Assembly (NCBI RefSeq): GCF_030160275.1
Contig: NZ_BSOA01000048.1
Location: forward strand, 1 to 64,000
Length of the DNA: 64,000 nt
Reading direction: 5' to 3'
From: Dyella flagellata
Lineage (GTDB): Bacteria; Pseudomonadota; Gammaproteobacteria; Xanthomonadales; Rhodanobacteraceae
Shown here: one piece after another, positions 6,995 through 16,274 of the stretch
Numbering within the stretch: the stretch's first letter is position 1
Layout of the letters: every line of letters starts with the position of its first letter
Program-made: the position numbers and the translations under genes
The notes under the pieces: generated by a model
The model's database searches: none
What the model saw: only the letters and a program-made list of their open reading frames with translations
Told to the model about the DNA's origin: nothing

Positions 6995-8992
6995 TCAGCT
7001 ATTGCGGCCCATCCGCGCGATCCACCGGTACATCGCAAACGTGACCGCCGCGAAGGCGATGGTGCCGATCCACACCGATACGTTCTCGAAGCTGTCGCCC
7101 ACCAGAGCGAGCGGGGCCGGCTTGCCGGAGAACACCACGATGGCCGCCACCACCACGCCGAGGATGCTTTCGCCCACGATCAGGCCGGAGGCGAGCAGCA
7201 CGCCGAGCTGCTTGGTCGCTTCCGCCTTCGGCGCGCGCTCCGCGCGCTTGTCGAAGTACCAGCCGACGATGGCGCCGACGACGATCATCAAGGTGGTGGA
7301 GGTCGGCAGATAAATCCCCAGGCCGACCGCGAGCGGCGGCAAGCGTACCGACTTGGTGGTGCCCGCCAGAATGGCATCCAGCACGATGAGGCCAACGCCG
7401 ATGGCGGCGCCGATGCCGATCAGGCTCCAATCGATGTTGTGCTGGATCACGCCCTGCGCCAGGGCCGAGATCAATCCGGCCTGCGGCGCCGGCAAGGCAT
7501 GCGCAGGATCGACTCCCGGCGCGCCGAGGAAACCGTAAGCCTTGTTCAGCAGATCCAGCACCGGAGGAATCACGATGGCACCGGCGATCACGCCGATCAC
7601 CAAGGCTACCTGCTGGCGCCACGGCGTCGCGTCGACCAGCTGGCCGGTCTTCAGATCCTGCAGGTTGTTGTTGGCGATCGCCGCCACCGCAAACACCACC
7701 GAGGTAATGAACAACGCGAAAGCCACCAGCGCCTTGCCGGAATCGACCGGCAAATCGGACTTCAGACCGGCCACCAGCAATAGCGCGGCGATGATCACCA
7801 CCAGGATGCCGATGCCCGACAGCGGGCTGTTGGACGAACCGATCAGGCCCGCCATGTAGCCGCAGACGGTAGACACCAGGAAGCTCAGGATCAGCACGAA
7901 CAGCACACCGCCGATCACCAGCAGCGTCATATGCGAACTCAGGCCGCTGATCACGCTGAAATGCCCCAGCAAGTAGGCAATCGGCAGCATGCAGATCAGC
8001 ACGATCAGGCCAACGATGCCGATCGGCATGTCCTGCTCGGTACGCGGCAGGGTGTCCCCCTTGCCGGCCTTGCGCACGCGCGAAACCGCCATCGCCGAAG
8101 ACAGGCCGCTTACCACCGGCTTGATCAGCTTGATCAGCGTCCAGATCGCAGCCACGCCGATGGCGCCGGCGCCGACGAAGCGCACGTAGTGGTTCCACAC
8201 GCCCTGGGCGACTTCCGCCACATCGCCTGCGGCCGGATGCAAATGACTGAAATAAGGCACCGCCCAACCCCAGCCGATAATGGCGCCGAACAGCATCGCC
8301 AGGCCCACCCACAGGCCCACCAGGTGCCCGACCGCGAACAGCGCGAACGAAAGCGAGAAGTCGTAGCCGCTGGCCGAGCCGCGATCGCCAATACGGAAGT
8401 ACTGCGCCAGGTCGCTGGCGAAAAGCTTGGTCTGCACCACGATGTAGAACAAGGCGGAAACGAGCGAGCCGACCACCACCGCCTTCAAGCCGGCGCTGCC
8501 GCCTTCCACCGCGGCCGAATCGGAGGCCACCACGACTTCACCGGAGCCTACCTTCAGCACCTCGGCGCAGGCCACGCCTTCGGGGTATGGCAAGTCCGAA
8601 TCGGTGACCAGCGCGCGGCGCAGCGGGATGGTGTACATCACGCCGAGAATGCCGCCCGCGGCGCAGATGCCGAACGAAACCCAGAACGGAAACCCGGTCC
8701 ACCAGCCGACGATGATCAGGCCCGGCAGCACGAAGATGATCGAGGAGAGCGTGCCGGCCGCCGAAGCCACCGTCTGCACGATATTATTCTCCTGGATCGT
8801 CGCGTTCTTCATGGCGCGCAGGATGGCCATGGAGATCACCGCCGCCGGAATCGACGTGGCGAAAGTCAGGCCCGCCTTCAGGCCGAAGAACACGTTGGCC
8901 GCCGTGAACACCAAGGTGATCACGAAGCCTATGATCAGGCCGCGTACGGTGAGTTCGGCGCGGTTCGCGCCGGGTCCGGGTACTGCATTCAC
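6995..8992 (-). CDS. OPT family oligopeptide/metal-chelate transporter
   Basis: The 665-residue product is an integral membrane protein with about 14-16 hydrophobic segments. It has OPT family hallmarks near the N-terminus: TVRGLIIGFVITLVFTAANVFFGLKAGLTFATSIPAAVISM, then NNIVQTVASAAGT and YPEGVACAEVLKVG. Bacterial members of this length are thought to import small peptides or metal complexes by proton symport; the substrate is not readable from sequence. The GTG at 8992 has GGGGAG 8 nt upstream, which places the start five codons inside the longest frame (that one opens with TTG). Single gene; a hairpin follows the stop. Confidence 0.9.
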   Translation of the reverse strand: MNAVPGPGANRAELTVRGLIIGFVITLVFTAANVFFGLKAGLTFATSIPAAVISMAILRAMKNATIQENNIVQTVASAAGTLSSIIFVLPGLIIVGWWTGFPFWVSFGICAAGGILGVMYTIPLRRALVTDSDLPYPEGVACAEVLKVGSGEVVVASDSAAVEGGSAGLKAVVVGSLVSALFYIVVQTKLFASDLAQYFRIGDRGSASGYDFSLSFALFAVGHLVGLWVGLAMLFGAIIGWGWAVPYFSHLHPAAGDVAEVAQGVWNHYVRFVGAGAIGVAAIWTLIKLIKPVVSGLSSAMAVSRVRKAGKGDTLPRTEQDMPIGIVGLIVLICMLPIAYLLGHFSVISGLSSHMTLLVIGGVLFVLILSFLVSTVCGYMAGLIGSSNSPLSGIGILVVIIAALLLVAGLKSDLPVDSGKALVAFALFITSVVFAVAAIANNNLQDLKTGQLVDATPWRQQVALVIGVIAGAIVIPPVLDLLNKAYGFLGAPGVDPAHALPAPQAGLISALAQGVIQHNIDWSLIGIGAAIGVGLIVLDAILAGTTKSVRLPPLAVGLGIYLPTSTTLMIVVGAIVGWYFDKRAERAPKAEATKQLGVLLASGLIVGESILGVVVAAIVVFSGKPAPLALVGDSFENVSVWIGTIAFAAVTFAMYRWIARMGRNS

Positions 8993-9146
8993 GGGTGATC
9001 TCCCCAAGCTGTCCAGCTAGCAAGATTAGCGTGGATCGCTCGGGGGGTGTTGCCGCGCTGCGGGACAAAGCTCCGTACGTCGATCGCCCGATCGAGCGTG
9101 ACGTCGCAAAACTTCCGCCACCAGCCCAGTTTTCAGGCTGCAGCGA

Positions 9147-9668
9147 TCAGGGCGCAATCTTGCGGATATCCCCGCGCATCTGTTCGGCGATGTCGCCTGC
9201 ACCGTCGGCCAGCAGCTTCGGCAAGGCTTGCGCGTAGGCCTGGTCAGCCGCGCCCCCACCCACCGACGCGGACGGCTGCGTCTTGTAGTCGCGCGCAGAC
9301 TCGTAGCCATGCGCCCACAAGGAGCAGTGCAAACCCAGCTCCATCGACACGCTGCCGGGCGACTTGTCCTGATCGACGCGCAAGCTGGTGGTCAGTCCGT
9401 TGCAGGTCACGACCAGGTCATGCACGTAACTGGAGGCCAGCTGCGTGCCGAGCTGCGACTGGACCGCCGCGGCCAGGTCTGGCGACGGCTGCAGCGTGAG
9501 CTTGTGATCGAGTCCACGCACGTCGAGCTTGTCCGCGCCGCCGGTCACCGTCAGCCATGGCGCCTTGCCTGGCGTCACCAGCGCACCGAGTTCCGCTGGT
9601 TCGCGCACGTGCTGTCCCCCGCAAGCGCCAAGCAACAACGCGGCGCCGATCACCCCAAAACGCTTCAT
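9147..9668 (-). CDS. hypothetical lipoprotein
   Basis: The 173-residue product starts with a lipoprotein signal peptide (MKRFGVIGAALLLGACGG; lipobox LGAC, lipidated Cys18), so it should be anchored to the periplasmic face of a membrane. The mature part is mixed polar with no domain that I recognise. It contains repeated LT/LD strands, suggesting a beta-rich fold, and an AADQAYAQALPKLLADGAGDIAEQMRGDI helix at the end. The frame extends 59 codons upstream, but the ATG at 9668 is the one that gives a signal sequence. Function is unknown. Confidence 0.8.
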   Translation of the reverse strand: MKRFGVIGAALLLGACGGQHVREPAELGALVTPGKAPWLTVTGGADKLDVRGLDHKLTLQPSPDLAAAVQSQLGTQLASSYVHDLVVTCNGLTTSLRVDQDKSPGSVSMELGLHCSLWAHGYESARDYKTQPSASVGGGAADQAYAQALPKLLADGAGDIAEQMRGDIRKIAP

Positions 9669-9854
9669 CTGGATTCCCTGGATCTCGTTCAACGTTGCAA
9701 ATTTAATGCAACGCAGCAATTGCTTCAATGCAAGGAGCCTCTGATTTATTCCTAGGTACCCCATGCCTTTGGGCACAATGCCGCGGGCGCACGCTTGGTT
9801 AGGCTTGGCCGGATCAAAGCCATTGAACCAATGTCGGGAATTCAAGCGCGCGGA

Positions 9855-10070
9855 TCAGCGTGGTTCGAGCGTTGCCGGATCCACGCCTGGATGGCGCTCG
9901 CGCCATGCTGCCAGGGCTAAGCGGTAGTGCTGCCTTGCTTCCTCGTACTGATCGAAGATGCATGGATCGCAGCCGTTGCCGCAACAGTCGCCGGAGTCGG
10001 GTTCGACCGGCGCGCGCGGCGGCGGATCTTCGCTCAGCAGCGTTAGGTGGGAGATGGACGTATCGTTCAT
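9855..10070 (-). CDS. small oxidoreductase-like domain protein (PF09791 type)
   Basis: The 71-residue protein carries CCGNGCDPCIFDQYEEARQHYR at about residues 29-50, the signature of the 'oxidoreductase-like, N-terminal' family. That family is a short Cys-rich module of unknown biochemical role, also found in mitochondria-targeted eukaryotic proteins. Four cysteines in CC-x2-GC-x2-C spacing suggest metal binding. The rest is Pro-rich at the start and helical at the end. It stands alone between the lipoprotein gene and the divergent GH18 gene. Confidence 0.8.
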   Translation of the reverse strand: MNDTSISHLTLLSEDPPPRAPVEPDSGDCCGNGCDPCIFDQYEEARQHYRLALAAWRERHPGVDPATLEPR

Positions 10071-10164
10071 GCGCGGATGGAAATCGGATAGCGTCTACAT
10101 GGTAGCCCGCCGCCACGGCGTCAAGCGGGGCGGCAGATCATCGATTCATTGAGGGAGTGCAGTA

Positions 10165-11295
10165 ATGCGTAAGGTCTTGCTTCGTCCCGGCCGCTGCCTG
10201 GCCGGATTTTTATTGCCGCTGCTGCTTGCAACGGGCAGCGTCGTCACCGCGGCTGGTTCACCGTCGCCTTACCGCATCGTCGGCTATGCCACCGGTTGGG
10301 ATCCTGCGCAGACCAAGGACGTCGGCAAGATCGATACCTTGATTTTCGCGTTCGCGCAACTGAAGGACGGTCGCGTGGGCATCGATGCCGAACACGCCAA
10401 AACCTTGCAGACGCTGCTCGCACTGAAGTCGGCCAACCCCAGGCTCAAGGTGGACGTATCAGTAGGCGGCTGGACGGTGGGCGGCTTCTCCGAGGCTGCC
10501 AGCACCGCCGAGGGTCGCCAAAAGTTCGCCGACAGCGCCGCACAAATGCTCACCACCCAGCATGCCGATGGCCTGGACGTGGATTGGGAATACCCCGGCC
10601 ATCACGAGTCGGGCATCCGCTCCAGTCCCGAGGACAAGGCCAACTTCACCCTGCTGCTCAAGGCGACCCGCGCCAGCCTCGACCGCGCGGGCACTAAGGA
10701 CGGTAAGCACTACACGCTGAGCGCGGCCATTGCCGATGGCCCCTTCGTCAGCGGCATCGACATTGGAGCAGTCGATCCGCTGCTGGACTGGTTCAACCTG
10801 ATGACCTACGACTTCGTCAATGCGGCGACGCCGACCACCGGGCATCACACCGGCCTGCATGCCTCGCCGCTGGTCAAGGGGGATGGCCGCACCACCGACC
10901 GCGCCGTGCAGCAGTTTCTCGCCGCAGGTGTGGCACCGCAAAAGCTGGTCATCGGCGCAGCACTTTATGGTCGCGAATTCGCGGACGTAAAAGCCGATCA
11001 CGCCGGCCTTTACCAGACATACGGCCATTTCCAGGGCATGATCGCCTGGCCCGAACTGAAACAACGCTACATCGACACGCAAGGCTACGTACGCCACTGG
11101 GACGAGGTCGCGCAGGCGCCATGGCTATGGAACGCAAAAACCCATCGCTTCGTGACCTATGACGACCCCCAGTCCATTGCCGCCAAGGCAGCGTACGTCC
11201 GGGCCGAGCATCTGGGCGGCATCATGTACTGGGAGCAGACCAACGATCCCACGGATGAACTGCTGGATGCGATGTGGAAGGGATTGCACGACTGA
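10165..11295 (+). CDS. secreted GH18 chitinase-like glycoside hydrolase
   Basis: The 376-residue product has a signal peptide (residues 1-30) and one GH18 TIM barrel. The catalytic motif is DGLDVDWEYP at residues 135-144, with Glu142 as the acid/base and both aspartates of DxxDxDxE present. Further signatures are KVDVSVGGWTVGGFSEAA (strand 3), FNLMTYDF (strand 6), LVIGAALYGREF and GGIMYWEQTND (strand 8). It should cleave chitin or related N-acetylglucosamine polymers outside the cytoplasm. It has no chitin-binding module, unlike the two chitinases at 16-20 kb. Spacing to the REP pair after its stop is 12 bp. Confidence 0.93.
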   Translation: MRKVLLRPGRCLAGFLLPLLLATGSVVTAAGSPSPYRIVGYATGWDPAQTKDVGKIDTLIFAFAQLKDGRVGIDAEHAKTLQTLLALKSANPRLKVDVSVGGWTVGGFSEAASTAEGRQKFADSAAQMLTTQHADGLDVDWEYPGHHESGIRSSPEDKANFTLLLKATRASLDRAGTKDGKHYTLSAAIADGPFVSGIDIGAVDPLLDWFNLMTYDFVNAATPTTGHHTGLHASPLVKGDGRTTDRAVQQFLAAGVAPQKLVIGAALYGREFADVKADHAGLYQTYGHFQGMIAWPELKQRYIDTQGYVRHWDEVAQAPWLWNAKTHRFVTYDDPQSIAAKAAYVRAEHLGGIMYWEQTNDPTDELLDAMWKGLHD

Positions 11296-11307
11296 TGTAT
11301 CAAGATT

Positions 11308-11371
11308 CGTAGGCTGGGATGCCAATCCCAGCCCCCTGGAGCAAAGCTGGGATTGGCATCCCAGCCTACGA
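11308..11371. repeat. REP hairpin pair between convergent genes
   Basis: Inverted REP units at 11308-11333 (CGTAGGCTGGGATGCCAATC...) and 11344-11371, separated by only about 10 bp. The units are exact copies of each other in opposite orientation, so the whole element can also fold as one long hairpin. It lies between the convergent GH18 and methyltransferase genes. Confidence 0.92.
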
Positions 11372-11421
11372 CGGTCGCTCCGTCAGCCCTCTCCCTTCCA
11401 GCGAGAGGGCCTCAGGAAGCA

Positions 11422-12207
11422 TCAACCCGGCTTGCGGAACCGATACATGAACTGATCGGTATGCCCGCGTATCGACTTGTCGAACACCTTGTTGGTGTGC
11501 GGATCAGCCGGATTGCGCAGCACATTGCTTGCACCGGCGAACACGAAACCCGCCGATTCCACCTGCTTCTTCACGATCTCCGGATCGATCCGGTGCAAGG
11601 TGTCCGTATCGGCCATGCCCGATCCTGACGGCGCCACGTGGTCGATCACGATGAACAAGCCACCGGGCTTGAGCGCGGCGTAAACCTGCTTGTCGAACGC
11701 GACCGGATCGACCTTGCCCATGAATTTGTCCGGGTAGTCGTGATAGTTCTGCGCGGTGAACACGACATCCACCGGTTCGGGCGCACTGAGCTGCGCCGCC
11801 GGCTGCTTGAGCACGCTCACGTTCGAATAATGCGGATCGGCCGCCAGCTTATCGAACGCGGTCACTTCGTCGGAGTCTTCCTTCGCGTACTCATTCGGCC
11901 ACAACTCGTAGACGTGGCCCTGGCTGCCGACGATGCCGCTGAACACACGCGTGAAATAGCCGCCGCCAGGAATCAGCTCCAGCACTTTCTGGCCTGGCTT
12001 CACTTCACTGAAAACCATGACGTCGGTGATTTTGCGGCGCGCGTCGTTGCTGGCATCCTGCCCTCGCGCCGGGTCGGCGACGGCCGCATGCACATACGGT
12101 GGCACGTACTGCAAGGCGTGCATGTGATTGGCTTGCGGCGTTTGTGCCAGCAAGGCGGCCCCTGGCACAAGCAATGCTGCAAGCACTGCGACGGATATCG
12201 AACGCAT
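11422..12207 (-). CDS. exported class I SAM-dependent methyltransferase-like protein
   Basis: The 261-residue product begins with a clear signal peptide (MRSISVAVLAALLVPGAALLAQ) and continues as a Rossmann methyltransferase-like domain. Motif I is VLELIPGGGYFTRVFSGIVG, then YELWPNEYAKE and a post-motif segment GLFIVIDHVAPSG. The glycine-rich loop reads PGGG rather than the common GxGxG. Paralogues with signal peptides are widespread in proteobacteria and usually annotated only as methyltransferases; how SAM would reach the periplasm is unclear. ATG 12207 has AGGAGG at 6 nt, which decides the start over an upstream in-frame ATG. Confidence 0.85.
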   Translation of the reverse strand: MRSISVAVLAALLVPGAALLAQTPQANHMHALQYVPPYVHAAVADPARGQDASNDARRKITDVMVFSEVKPGQKVLELIPGGGYFTRVFSGIVGSQGHVYELWPNEYAKEDSDEVTAFDKLAADPHYSNVSVLKQPAAQLSAPEPVDVVFTAQNYHDYPDKFMGKVDPVAFDKQVYAALKPGGLFIVIDHVAPSGSGMADTDTLHRIDPEIVKKQVESAGFVFAGASNVLRNPADPHTNKVFDKSIRGHTDQFMYRFRKPG

Positions 12208-12290
12208 GACAACCTCCTGATGGCTTGGGAAGCCCATGGATTGTGCGCCGGCCTGTAACGGACGCCTAGGTGACTTGTGGCCCATCCGCT

Positions 12291-12893
12291 TTAGGACAGG
12301 GCCCAGCTCCCCAAGACCTGGTAATGGCCCTTCCCTACCAGGTTATGGATCAATACGAATTGCCCCACCTCCCAGACGATCGGCGCTACCGGCGTCACTT
12401 CGGGCAGCTCATGCTGGCCGTAGGCCAGGGTGACATGCGGCGTGAACTGGTGGTCGTTGCGCAGGCGCAAACCCGTTTCGAGCAGCGCCGCATGCATGTT
12501 CCGCCAAAGCGCCGGCAGCGCTTCGGGCACCTGCGAACTACGCAGCACACAAGGCGGCTCGCGGCCGCGGAAGCTGGCGGCGTAATCCAGCGTCCAGGCA
12601 AACCGCGCTGCGCACATGCGACCCGCGGCGGCCGTCGCCTTTTCCAGCACTTCGTCCGGCATGGCCGGAAAATCGCCCAGGAAATTCAGGGTAGCGTGAA
12701 AGCGTTCCGGCCTGACCCAGCGCGCGCGCAGCCACAGATGCTGCTGTTGTACCTGCGCGGCGGCGTGATTGATCTCATGGCGCGTGGCGGCATCGGGCAC
12801 CAACGCAAAAAACAGACGATGCGTTTCGGTGCGAGCGGCAGCAGGCAAACCGGACAATTCGGCCTGCGCCGCGAGAAATCCGCGCTTACTCAT
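12291..12893 (-). CDS. thpR: RNA 2',3'-cyclic phosphodiesterase (LigT/ThpR)
   Basis: A 200-residue 2H phosphoesterase. Two HxTx motifs are present at proper spacing, FHATLNFLGD near residue 64 and FTPHVTLAYGQ near residue 150, and the protein starts the domain with RLFFALVPD. Family members hydrolyse 2',3'-cyclic phosphates to 2'-phosphates and can ligate tRNA halves in vitro. The length is slightly above the 175-190 residues of typical ThpR because of an N-terminal extension of about 25 residues; an alternative start inside it is possible. It is followed by the exported methyltransferase on the same strand, 83 bp apart. Confidence 0.92.
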   Translation of the reverse strand: MSKRGFLAAQAELSGLPAAARTETHRLFFALVPDAATRHEINHAAAQVQQQHLWLRARWVRPERFHATLNFLGDFPAMPDEVLEKATAAAGRMCAARFAWTLDYAASFRGREPPCVLRSSQVPEALPALWRNMHAALLETGLRLRNDHQFTPHVTLAYGQHELPEVTPVAPIVWEVGQFVLIHNLVGKGHYQVLGSWALS

Positions 12894-12928
12894 GCACGAA
12901 GACTACCGCATTCGTCATGCAGTACGCG

Positions 12929-13435
12929 TTAGCCTGAATCGGCATCACGCAGGAACACAGGCAGATCCGTCGTCGGCGGCGGCACCGACAAACCATACAT
13001 CATCATCGCCACGTGCCCGCGATGATAGGTTGCGTGATTGACGACATGCAGCAGGATATCGCCGCGGCGCATCTCACCCTCGCCGCCACCGATGTAGGTG
13101 AACCGGATAGCCTCCCCGCAAGCGCGCTCATCGAGCATTTCGGCGTGCCGCACATACCAGTCGTCGATGTCCGCCTGCGCGGAACGCAACACCTCGAACA
13201 CAGGGCAATCCTCCGGATTGCGGGTGGTAAAACCATGTGGCACACCCTGCAAATGAGCCTTCCAGACCTGATCCATGCAATACGTGTGGTTCAGCGTACG
13301 CAGCAGATTGCCGAACACGATCGGCTGAGCGGCGCTCAACGAAGCTTCCGGCAGCTTGGCCAGCGACTGAAAAAGCAGGCGATCGGCCCAGGCGCGGTAA
13401 CGCATGAGCATCTGGAGTTGACGAAGCTGAGACAT
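12929..13435 (-). CDS. DinB/YfiT-type four-helix protein
   Basis: The 168-residue product has the DinB family architecture: a helical bundle with three metal-binding histidines. These are His in LLRTLNHTYCMDQVW (about residue 47) and two in LLHVVNHATYHRGHVAMMMYG near residues 136-140. The family includes bacillithiol/glutathione/mycothiol-dependent transferases, but the substrate of proteobacterial members is mostly unknown. The ATG at 13435 was chosen because the sequence upstream to 13516 is unlike the family. It lies upstream of thpR, with 35 bp between stop and start, and may share its transcript. Confidence 0.87.
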   Translation of the reverse strand: MSQLRQLQMLMRYRAWADRLLFQSLAKLPEASLSAAQPIVFGNLLRTLNHTYCMDQVWKAHLQGVPHGFTTRNPEDCPVFEVLRSAQADIDDWYVRHAEMLDERACGEAIRFTYIGGGEGEMRRGDILLHVVNHATYHRGHVAMMMYGLSVPPPTTDLPVFLRDADSG

Positions 13436-13706
13436 GGCTAGTCCTTGAGTTTTGAGCCGAGGATCCCGGATGAAGGGCAAGGCTCGCCCATGCCGCCATC
13501 TCCGCGCATTTACCACATGCTAACTTTTTCGTTTAGCTGGGATTCTGGAAGTTCAAATCCGCACGGCACAAGGCGTTGCGCACCAAGCACGGTGAAATGC
13601 GTGCGTATGCTGCTGAACCGTCGCGAACTTGTCACGCCAGGTGAAGGCAACGTGCCGGCTTTTCGGGCGTTTTCTCTAGTACGGTGCAGACCCAGGAGGA
13701 AACGCC

Positions 13707-15149
13707 ATGAAAACCATCAGTCTTACGCAGCAGATTTCCAAGCGCACCTTGCTCGTGCGTGCGCTGGCGGGTCTGCTGGGTGCCGTTGCCGCGGTCGCCG
13801 CGATGCCGCAAAAAGCACAGGCCGGCGTGTTCATCGGCGTTGGCGTTTCAGTCGGCGTACCGCCGCCGCCGCTGCCCATCTACGATCAGCCACCTATTCC
13901 GGGTCCTGGCTACATCTGGACGCCGGGCTATTGGGCGTGGGATGGCGATCAGTATTACTGGGTGCCGGGCACCTGGGTGGTTGCCCCGTTCTATGGCGCC
14001 TTGTGGACACCTGGCTACTGGGGCTGGGATGACGGGTTCTACGCTTTCCATGCCGGCTACTGGGGTTATCACGTCGGCTTCTACGGCGGCATCAACTACG
14101 GCTGCGGTTATGGCGGCGAGGGCTACGAAGGCGGCTACTGGGGTCCTCGCGGGTTCTATTACAACCGTACCGTCAACCACATCACCAACGTGAATGTCAC
14201 CAACGTCTACAACAGGACGGTGATCAACAATGTCAATGTCAACCGCGTCAGCTATAACGGTGGCCATGGTGGCGTAATGGCCCGCGCCACGCCACAACAA
14301 CTGGCCATGGCCCGCCAGTCGCGCATGGGACCGATCGCCGCGCAGCAACAGCAGATGAAGCTGGCCAGCCACGACCCGTCGATGCGCGCATCGTTCAACC
14401 ACGGCAATCCCCCCATCGCCGCCACGCAGCATGCCGGCGCATTCAACGGTCCAGGCGTAGTGCCTGCTCACGGCGCTGGTCAGTTCACGCCTGCTGCAGC
14501 CAATGCGCAGCGTATGGCCAGCAACATGGCGCCGCATTCGGCGAGTTTCGCGCCACACGCGAATACAGCGAGCGTGCCGAACATGACGCGCCAGGGTGCC
14601 AACACCGACCGGCTCACACCCACGGCTGCCAACGCGCAACGCATGGCTAGCAACAACATGATGCGCGCGCCACAGGCGGAGCCGGGCAATGGCACAGCCT
14701 TGCGCTCGACGAGCTTTGCTCCGCACGCGAACATGCCGGGTGTATCGAATCGCGCGCAACCGAACAACGAGATGGCCGCTCGTTCGACCAACTTCGCCCC
14801 GCGTGCGAATACAGCTGCCGCTCCGAACATGTCGCGTTCGAGCGCCAGCTACAGTAATCCCTACCGCCCCGGCGGCGTTAGCGGTGTCGCGCCGGCAAGC
14901 CATCCGGCTCAACCCATGAACATGAATACGTATCGCGCACCGGCAACGGCTTATCGCCCTGCACCGGCCTTCCATCCAGCGCCAGCCCCTGCGTATCGCC
15001 CGCAACCGCAACCGCAGTTCCGGCCGCAGCCGCAATACCGCGCACCGGCAGCACCGGAGTATCACGCCTATCGTGCTGCGCCGGCCCCGCATCCAGTCAG
15101 TGCGCCGTCGCGCGGCGGTGGCGGACAGCATGATGCGCATCACGGATGA
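13707..15149 (+). CDS. YXWGXW-repeat exoprotein, long Ala/Asn-rich tail
   Basis: The 480-residue product has an export signal (residues 1-39, ending QAQA), then a short PPPPLPIYDQPPIPG linker. Next come YXWGXW-type repeats at about 66-115 (WTPGYWAWDGDQYYWVPGTW, LWTPGYWGWDDGFYAF, GYWGYHVGFY), a Gly/Tyr stretch, and an N-rich beta segment (NRTVNHITNVNVTNVYNRTVINN). From residue 190 the tail is low-complexity, rich in Ala, Asn, Met and Pro, with repeats such as AANAQRMASN and STSFAPHAN. Function of the family is unknown; a surface or extracellular location is likely. AGGAGG lies 7 nt before the ATG. A paralogue lies at 28.9 kb. Confidence 0.88.
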   Translation: MKTISLTQQISKRTLLVRALAGLLGAVAAVAAMPQKAQAGVFIGVGVSVGVPPPPLPIYDQPPIPGPGYIWTPGYWAWDGDQYYWVPGTWVVAPFYGALWTPGYWGWDDGFYAFHAGYWGYHVGFYGGINYGCGYGGEGYEGGYWGPRGFYYNRTVNHITNVNVTNVYNRTVINNVNVNRVSYNGGHGGVMARATPQQLAMARQSRMGPIAAQQQQMKLASHDPSMRASFNHGNPPIAATQHAGAFNGPGVVPAHGAGQFTPAAANAQRMASNMAPHSASFAPHANTASVPNMTRQGANTDRLTPTAANAQRMASNNMMRAPQAEPGNGTALRSTSFAPHANMPGVSNRAQPNNEMAARSTNFAPRANTAAAPNMSRSSASYSNPYRPGGVSGVAPASHPAQPMNMNTYRAPATAYRPAPAFHPAPAPAYRPQPQPQFRPQPQYRAPAAPEYHAYRAAPAPHPVSAPSRGGGGQHDAHHG

Positions 15150-15171
15150 GCGGAACGCTCCTCAGCAACCA

Positions 15172-15201
15172 GAAAAGGCCCGCATTGCGGGCCTTTTCGT
15201 T
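15172..15201. terminator. bidirectional intrinsic terminator
   Basis: Perfect stem GAAAAGGCCCGC / GCGGGCCTTTTC with an ATT loop. It is flanked by A and T runs on both strands and lies between the convergent YXWGXW gene and the DUF3014 gene. Confidence 0.9.
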
Positions 15202-15248
15202 ATCGCATGCTTGGCAACTCTGAAGTGCCTAGCCTTGCATCGGACGGC

Positions 15249-16097
15249 TCAATGCCCTACCTGCCCGCCTGCCAACAGCTCGCGAATCATGCGCAGCTTC
15301 GCCTTGAACTGCTGCTCGTTCTGGGGTCCCAGCCTGATCATCAGCTTCTGGCCATTCGACAGCGACTGCAGTTGCGGATCGACGAAATGATAATGCGCGC
15401 CTGAGCGCACCACGGCAGCCTGTCCCTGCCCATCGGGCGCAACCAGCATGTCGTCGATCGCCACGACCAGGCGGTCGTTGAAATAGCCGCGCGGATAGCC
15501 CAACTCGCGATACGCCTGCTGGAACAGCGGGTAATTGTGCTTGTACCAGGCAACCAAGGCGTGCGGATCGACGTCGGCCAGCACGGTCATGTAAGGCGCA
15601 TAACGCTCGGCATTGCCGGCGCTGATCACGGTGGCGCCGTTGGCTTGCGCCGTCTGTACCGCGCCTTTTGGTGTACGCAAGGGGAGGATATTGGTGCTGC
15701 CCATGCTGTGGCGCGGCAGCGCATCGACGGTTGCCACTACGCGTGCAATGATCTGGCTTTGCAGCAGCGAGCCGAGATTGCCGCCATGGACCAGGCCTTG
15801 CATTGCCTCCCGCACGCTGGCATCGCTATCGGCCAGATCCGGTAGCGCCGCGGTGGATGCGGGCGCCGGCCCCTCATTGGCCTGTGCAATGGGATGCTGA
15901 ATCGTCGACGATGCGTGTGCGGGCTGCTGAAGTGGCTGAGTTGCCGCTGGTGGATTCGGTGGTGCGACTGCCTGTGTTGCTGCCGGATGCATGGCACGCT
16001 GGATCAGATACACGCCCGCCGCCACTACGAGGAGCACGACGATGATGGCTGCGATCCAACTACCGTAGGATGTCTGCCTGGGGACTCTGCGATTCAC
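15249..16097 (-). CDS. DUF3014 family membrane-anchored protein
   Basis: The 282-residue product has one transmembrane helix near the N-terminus (WIAAIIVVLLVVAAGVYLI, about residues 14-32). A Pro/Ala/Gln-rich periplasmic linker follows, then a globular domain from about residue 85 onward (LPDLADSDASVREAMQGL, RYAPYMTVLADVDPHALVAWYKHNYPLFQQAYRELGYP, FVDPQLQSLSNGQKLMIRLGP). This is the DUF3014 layout. Function is unknown. The GTG at 16097 was chosen because the sequence upstream is Cys/His-rich and unlike the family. It shares a terminator region with the convergent YXWGXW gene. Confidence 0.85.
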   Translation of the reverse strand: MNRRVPRQTSYGSWIAAIIVVLLVVAAGVYLIQRAMHPAATQAVAPPNPPAATQPLQQPAHASSTIQHPIAQANEGPAPASTAALPDLADSDASVREAMQGLVHGGNLGSLLQSQIIARVVATVDALPRHSMGSTNILPLRTPKGAVQTAQANGATVISAGNAERYAPYMTVLADVDPHALVAWYKHNYPLFQQAYRELGYPRGYFNDRLVVAIDDMLVAPDGQGQAAVVRSGAHYHFVDPQLQSLSNGQKLMIRLGPQNEQQFKAKLRMIRELLAGGQVGH

Positions 16098-16172
16098 GAT
16101 GCTGCCTGTTTCACAGTGGGAGTGCCTATTGTGACAGGCATGCGGCGCAATTGTTCGACACGGCGGACATAG

Positions 16173-16206
16173 AAAAAAAGCCACCGGCACTTGCGTGCCG
16201 GTGGCT
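16173..16206 (-). terminator. intrinsic terminator after chitinase 1
   Basis: On the minus strand a 12-bp stem (AGCCACCGGCAC / GTGCCGGTGGCT, loop GCAA) is followed by seven T. It begins about 70 bp past the stop of the chitinase gene. Confidence 0.92.
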
Positions 16207-16274
16207 CCCCTCGCCTCTTCGCAGCGGCCGAGCATGCCTCCCGGTCCGAGCGAAGTCCTCCTGGATTACCATCG

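Noticed and set aside
13848-15143. Very long opposite-strand frame under the YXWGXW gene
   Set aside because: Antisense of a repetitive, GC-rich coding region; Arg/Cys/Val-rich product typical of a shadow.
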